A DNA stretch of 52,129 nucleotides, taken from assembly GCF_000308475.2 (NCBI RefSeq), contig NZ_BAFT02000090.1, positions 1 to 52,129 of the forward strand. The letters are read 5' to 3'. Source of the DNA: Nocardia brasiliensis NBRC 14402. GTDB taxonomy: Bacteria > Actinomycetota > Actinomycetes > Mycobacteriales > Mycobacteriaceae. This document shows positions 49,808 to 52,129 of the stretch, in pieces. A program made the position numbers and the translations under genes. Every line of letters begins with the position of its first letter. Position 1 is the stretch's first letter. The notes beneath the pieces are model-generated. The model was not told the DNA's origin, made no database searches, and saw only the letters and a program-made list of their open reading frames with translations.

Positions 49808-50200
49808 CTACGACTGCGGGAACGTCTTGCAGGACGTGCTGATCTTCGTCATCTTGTCGCCCAGGTCCGGGCTCATGGCGTCGAGCGGGGTCTCCACGCC
49901 GCTCTTCTTCTGCGCGGTGAACTCCTGGAACGTCTTCACACGCACGTCGGTCGGCATGTTGTAGGCCGCCTCCAGCGCCATCTTCTGCACCGGCGAGGCG
50001 TCGAGCTTCGCGGCCATCTCCGGCGCGTCCTGATGGATCGCGGCGTCGATCTGCTTGAAGGAGCATTCCGAGCTCAGCAGCGGAGCGAGATCGTCGATCA
50101 TATCCGCCGCGGCAATTCCGGTGCCGAACAGCGAGGCGCCGGCGGCGATACCGGTGATGGCGAGAGAAGCGAAGGCGTAACGCGGGTTGAGCATCTTCAT
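49808..50200 (-). CDS. Secreted hemophore-related protein
   Basis: This 130-residue protein has a signal peptide (MKMLNPRYAF to AADM, cleavage near residue 32) and a small helical domain with two Cys (46 and 124) expected to form a disulfide. The pattern LAPLLSSECSFKQIDAAI resembles the mycobacterial hemophore family (Rv0203-like). Those proteins shuttle heme outside the cell; whether this one binds heme is not shown. GAAGGGTGA precedes the ATG at 50200. Confidence 0.85.
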   Translation of the reverse strand: MKMLNPRYAFASLAITGIAAGASLFGTGIAAADMIDDLAPLLSSECSFKQIDAAIHQDAPEMAAKLDASPVQKMALEAAYNMPTDVRVKTFQEFTAQKKSGVETPLDAMSPDLGDKMTKISTSCKTFPQS

Positions 50201-50527
50201 GAATTCACCCTTCGGAGAGCTCGATCGGATGTCGGGGCTGAATACCCCGGCGCAGATGGTACCCAAGGACTTCCACGAAGTACCAAGTGCATCCGTTCCG
50301 CACCCGGATATGTCCGCGCATTCGCGTCCGGACGTGGTGAATTGCCGCGGAGATTTCCACAGTGGACGACCGATGACCGCTGGTGCGGCGAAGAACGTTG
50401 CGCCCCTTGGCAGCTTCCGGAACGCCACCTATGACAACTGACCAGTTTGCCGAGGATTCTACGTAATTCGGACATTGCTTCGTGTCGCCGCATGTGCGAT
50501 CCGAACGGCGTGCTAAAAGCTTGTCCT
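50201..50527. other. Divergent intergenic region upstream of the hemophore-like and esterase genes
   Basis: About 325 bp of mixed composition, more AT-rich near 50430-50530. It must contain promoters for both divergent genes. Frames extending upstream from each gene are read-through of this region and lack ribosome-binding sites. Confidence 0.6.
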
Positions 50528-51613
50528 ATGAATTGGAGCGTAAACGCAGAAGCACACAACTCCCGCAGATCACGTTCCGTAGCCTCCATCGCGGCGACCG
50601 GACTGCTCGCCTGCGCCATGACCGCACTGGGTGTATCGGCGGCAACGGCCGACCCGGCCACCGATGCAAAACTGCTGACCACTTCGGTTACCGCACCGGA
50701 CGGATCTCGGATAACCGACACAGAGACCATCGACGACCGCAATATCCGACTTCAGGTTTATTCCGCGGCGATGGACAAGACCTTTCCGGTCGAAATCCAG
50801 CGCCCCGCCGATACGTCCAAGCCGCGCCCGAGCCTGTATCTGCTGAGCGGCGCGGGCGGCGGTATCGACATCGCCTCCTGGCAGGCGCAAAGCGACGCCC
50901 GCGCGTTCATGGCGGACAAAGACGTGAACCTGATCCTGCCGATCGGCGGGATGTTCAGTTACTACACCGACTGGATCAAGGATGATCCGGTACTCGGCCG
51001 CAACAAATGGAAGACCTATCTGACCGAAGAGTTGCCGCCGATCATCGATGCGGCACTCGGCACGAATGGCGTGAACGGGATCGCGGGTATCTCGACCTCC
51101 GCGACCACCGTGCTCGCATTGCCCATCGCCAAACCGGGTCTCTACAACGTGGCGGCCGCGTACAGCGGTTGCGCACAGACCAGTGACCCGCTCGGTTCGC
51201 GATTCGTGAAGTTCGTCGTCGACGGTTACGGCGGCGCCAGCCACGAGAACATGTGGGGGCCGACCGGTTCCCGGGAATGGATCGCCAACGACCCCTACGT
51301 CAACGCCGAGGGCCTGCGCGGCACCGAACTGTATATCTCCTCGGGTAATGGCATGCCGGGTCGTTACGACACCCTGGACGGACCGCATACGCAGCCCGGC
51401 CCGAACGGTCTGGCCAACCAGATCATCATCGGCGGCCTGATCGAGGCGGCCACGGCGCACTGCACCCAGAATCTGAAGACGAAACTGGATTCGCTGGGCA
51501 TTCCCGCCACCTTCACCATCCACGACACCGGGACGCATTCGTGGGGCTACTGGCAGGACGAGCTGAAGCTGTCCTGGCCGACCCTCGCGCACGGCATGGG
51601 CGTGAAAGAATAA
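50528..51613 (+). CDS. Antigen 85-type mycolyltransferase / esterase
   Basis: This 361-residue secreted protein has a basic N-terminus and a signal peptide ending near SAATADPA (about residue 42). The alpha/beta-hydrolase domain has LYLLSGAGGG, the Ag85-like segment KWKTYLTEELPPII, the nucleophile in G-I-S-T-S (Ser189) and the catalytic His in DTGTHSWGYWQDEL. Ag85 enzymes transfer mycolates to trehalose and arabinogalactan. Acceptor and chain specificity cannot be read from sequence. The frame opens at 50447, but the ATG at 50528 gives the signal peptide. Confidence 0.92.
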   Translation: MNWSVNAEAHNSRRSRSVASIAATGLLACAMTALGVSAATADPATDAKLLTTSVTAPDGSRITDTETIDDRNIRLQVYSAAMDKTFPVEIQRPADTSKPRPSLYLLSGAGGGIDIASWQAQSDARAFMADKDVNLILPIGGMFSYYTDWIKDDPVLGRNKWKTYLTEELPPIIDAALGTNGVNGIAGISTSATTVLALPIAKPGLYNVAAAYSGCAQTSDPLGSRFVKFVVDGYGGASHENMWGPTGSREWIANDPYVNAEGLRGTELYISSGNGMPGRYDTLDGPHTQPGPNGLANQIIIGGLIEAATAHCTQNLKTKLDSLGIPATFTIHDTGTHSWGYWQDELKLSWPTLAHGMGVKE

Positions 51614-51641
51614 TTCCCCACCACCGATAGTTCGACGGTCC

Positions 51642-51684
51642 GGAGGACCGGGTGCAGCCTGCGTACGGGCCGCCCCGGTCCTCC
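51642..51684 (+). terminator. Terminator-like hairpin after the esterase gene
   Basis: A perfect 11-bp stem (GGAGGACCGGG at 51642-51652, CCCGGTCCTCC at 51674-51684) has a 21-nt loop, 28 nt after the stop. Confidence 0.65.
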
Positions 51685-52003
51685 GATTCGTATGGGGGCC
51701 AACAGGTTACGCGCACTGAGGCGAACCGCGGCGCAGCGCTCGACGGTGGTCGGCGGGTAAACACCGCAGGAAGCCTATCTGCCCGGGTGCCGGCCGCGCA
51801 CGATATGCCCGCACCGGCGATATTCGAGCCCCGACGCACGACCCCGCACACGGCCCTCTCGATAGGTATCCCCCGGGCACGGCCGGAGACTCCGAGCTAC
51901 ATCATCGGGAGCCATCCGCACCGGGCCTGAAATGAACACAATCTATTTCACTGTTCGGCTACAACAATTCTCCGGAGCCGAACTCAGCCGGATAAAAAGA
52001 AGC
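51685..52003. other. Intergenic region, no gene supported
   Basis: About 320 bp between the esterase terminator and the terminator of the next minus-strand gene. Open frames on both strands overlap each other and show no family features or ribosome-binding site. The last 100 bp are AT-richer. Confidence 0.55.
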
Positions 52004-52030
52004 GTGCCGGACGCTGCAGTCGTCCGGCAC
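52004..52030 (-). terminator. Terminator for the minus-strand gene at the window end
   Basis: A perfect 9-bp stem (GTGCCGGAC at 52004-52012, GTCCGGCAC at 52022-52030) has a 9-nt loop and a minus-strand GCTTCTTTTT tail. A second hairpin (CTGACTGG at 52045-52052, CCAGTCAG at 52061-52068) lies nearer the stop. Confidence 0.8.
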
Positions 52031-52077
52031 GATTTCGTTCTGTGCTGACTGGATCAGTAGCCAGTCAGAGGTGACAA

Positions 52078-52129
52078 CTAGACGACGGCGACGATGATTC
52101 CGAGAATCACGCCCAGGGCCGCCACGGCT
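52078..52129 (-). CDS. C-terminus of a minus-strand gene cut by the window edge
   Basis: The frame ends at a TAG at 52080-52078 and encodes AVAALGVILGIIVAVV, a hydrophobic, membrane-helix-like C-terminus. Two hairpins and a U-tract downstream support a real gene end. The identity cannot be determined from 16 residues. Confidence 0.55.
   Translation of the reverse strand, partial: AVAALGVILGIIVAVV

Noticed and set aside
51700..51990. Possible cobalamin riboswitch or small gene after the esterase
   Set aside because: The conserved B12-box and ACAGGGAA-type elements are absent, and the open frames lack support.
1..52129. CRISPR arrays, insertion sequences, prophage genes, tRNA or rRNA genes
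   Set aside because: None was seen: no regularly spaced repeats, transposase or integrase motifs, or tRNA/rRNA sequence.

Overview
The window is high-GC actinobacterial chromosome from the mycolic-acid group (Corynebacteriales), most likely Nocardia or a close relative. The evidence is the very G/C-rich third codon positions, mycothiol synthase, an LmeA-type protein, a hemophore-like secreted protein, an antigen-85-type esterase, EspC-like type VII substrates and many leaderless genes. Gene order follows, with insertions, the Mycobacterium tuberculosis Rv0800-Rv0822c block as I remember it: LCP protein, phoU, pstB, mshD, glnR, lmeA, thioredoxin, cysA2/sseC2, nitrobindin, class IV aminotransferase, YgfZ, DUF3073, purM, purF, SCP-like protein, purL, M18 peptidase. 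The genus call is inference.

Layout. 1-4556 (+): the C-terminal part of a LytR-CpsA-Psr protein, phoU, and a two-gene unit of small helical, type-VII-secretion-like proteins. 4606-8485 (-): pstB, pstA, pstC, pstS behind an 11-bp-periodic PHO-box-like array. 8729-10623 (-): mshD and glnR. 10818-14242 (+): lmeA and a membrane-anchored thioredoxin, then a sulfur operon (DUF4395, rhodanese, DUF1416) preceded by a 28-codon leaderless leader peptide with a polycysteine tract, then a 31-codon leaderless membrane sORF. 14316-15023 (+): nitrobindin-like gene. 15030-15483 (-): a non-coding or micro-coding unit with a good promoter, a strong Shine-Dalgarno sequence and structured RNA. 15468-21881 (-): cydABDC (cytochrome bd oxidase plus its ABC exporter) behind repeated palindromic operators. 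22094-26491: pabC-like gene (-), then ygfZ, MOSC protein, asparaginase and DUF3073 (+).

26500-36047 (-): purM, a four-gene dipeptide/oligopeptide ABC operon with a fused DppD-DppF ATPase, and purF. 36195-38111: an SNG1/YhgE-like membrane protein (+), a fragment resembling an acyl-CoA dehydrogenase, and an SCP-like protein (-). 38177-44584 (-): a beta-lactamase-fold serine hydrolase, a CPBP protease and two tandem membrane alpha/beta-hydrolases, with a YiaA/B gene (+) between the hydrolases. 44584-46878 (-): purL. 47078-52129: a GT87 mannosyltransferase (+), an M18 aminopeptidase (-) convergently overlapping it, a hemophore-like protein (-), a mycolyltransferase-like esterase (+), and the C-terminus of a further minus-strand gene.

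Functional themes are phosphate acquisition and nitrogen control (pst, phoU, glnR), thiol and sulfur metabolism (mshD, rhodanese and its cysteine leader, thioredoxin, cydDC), de novo purine synthesis (purM, purF, purL), and envelope biology (LCP, LmeA, GT87, mycolyltransferase). The observations that most deserve a second look are the cysteine leader, the minus-strand micro-unit after cydC, the 31-codon leaderless membrane peptide, the cyd operator cluster, the shortened CydC nucleotide-binding domain, and the recurrent leaderless promoter-to-start geometry.
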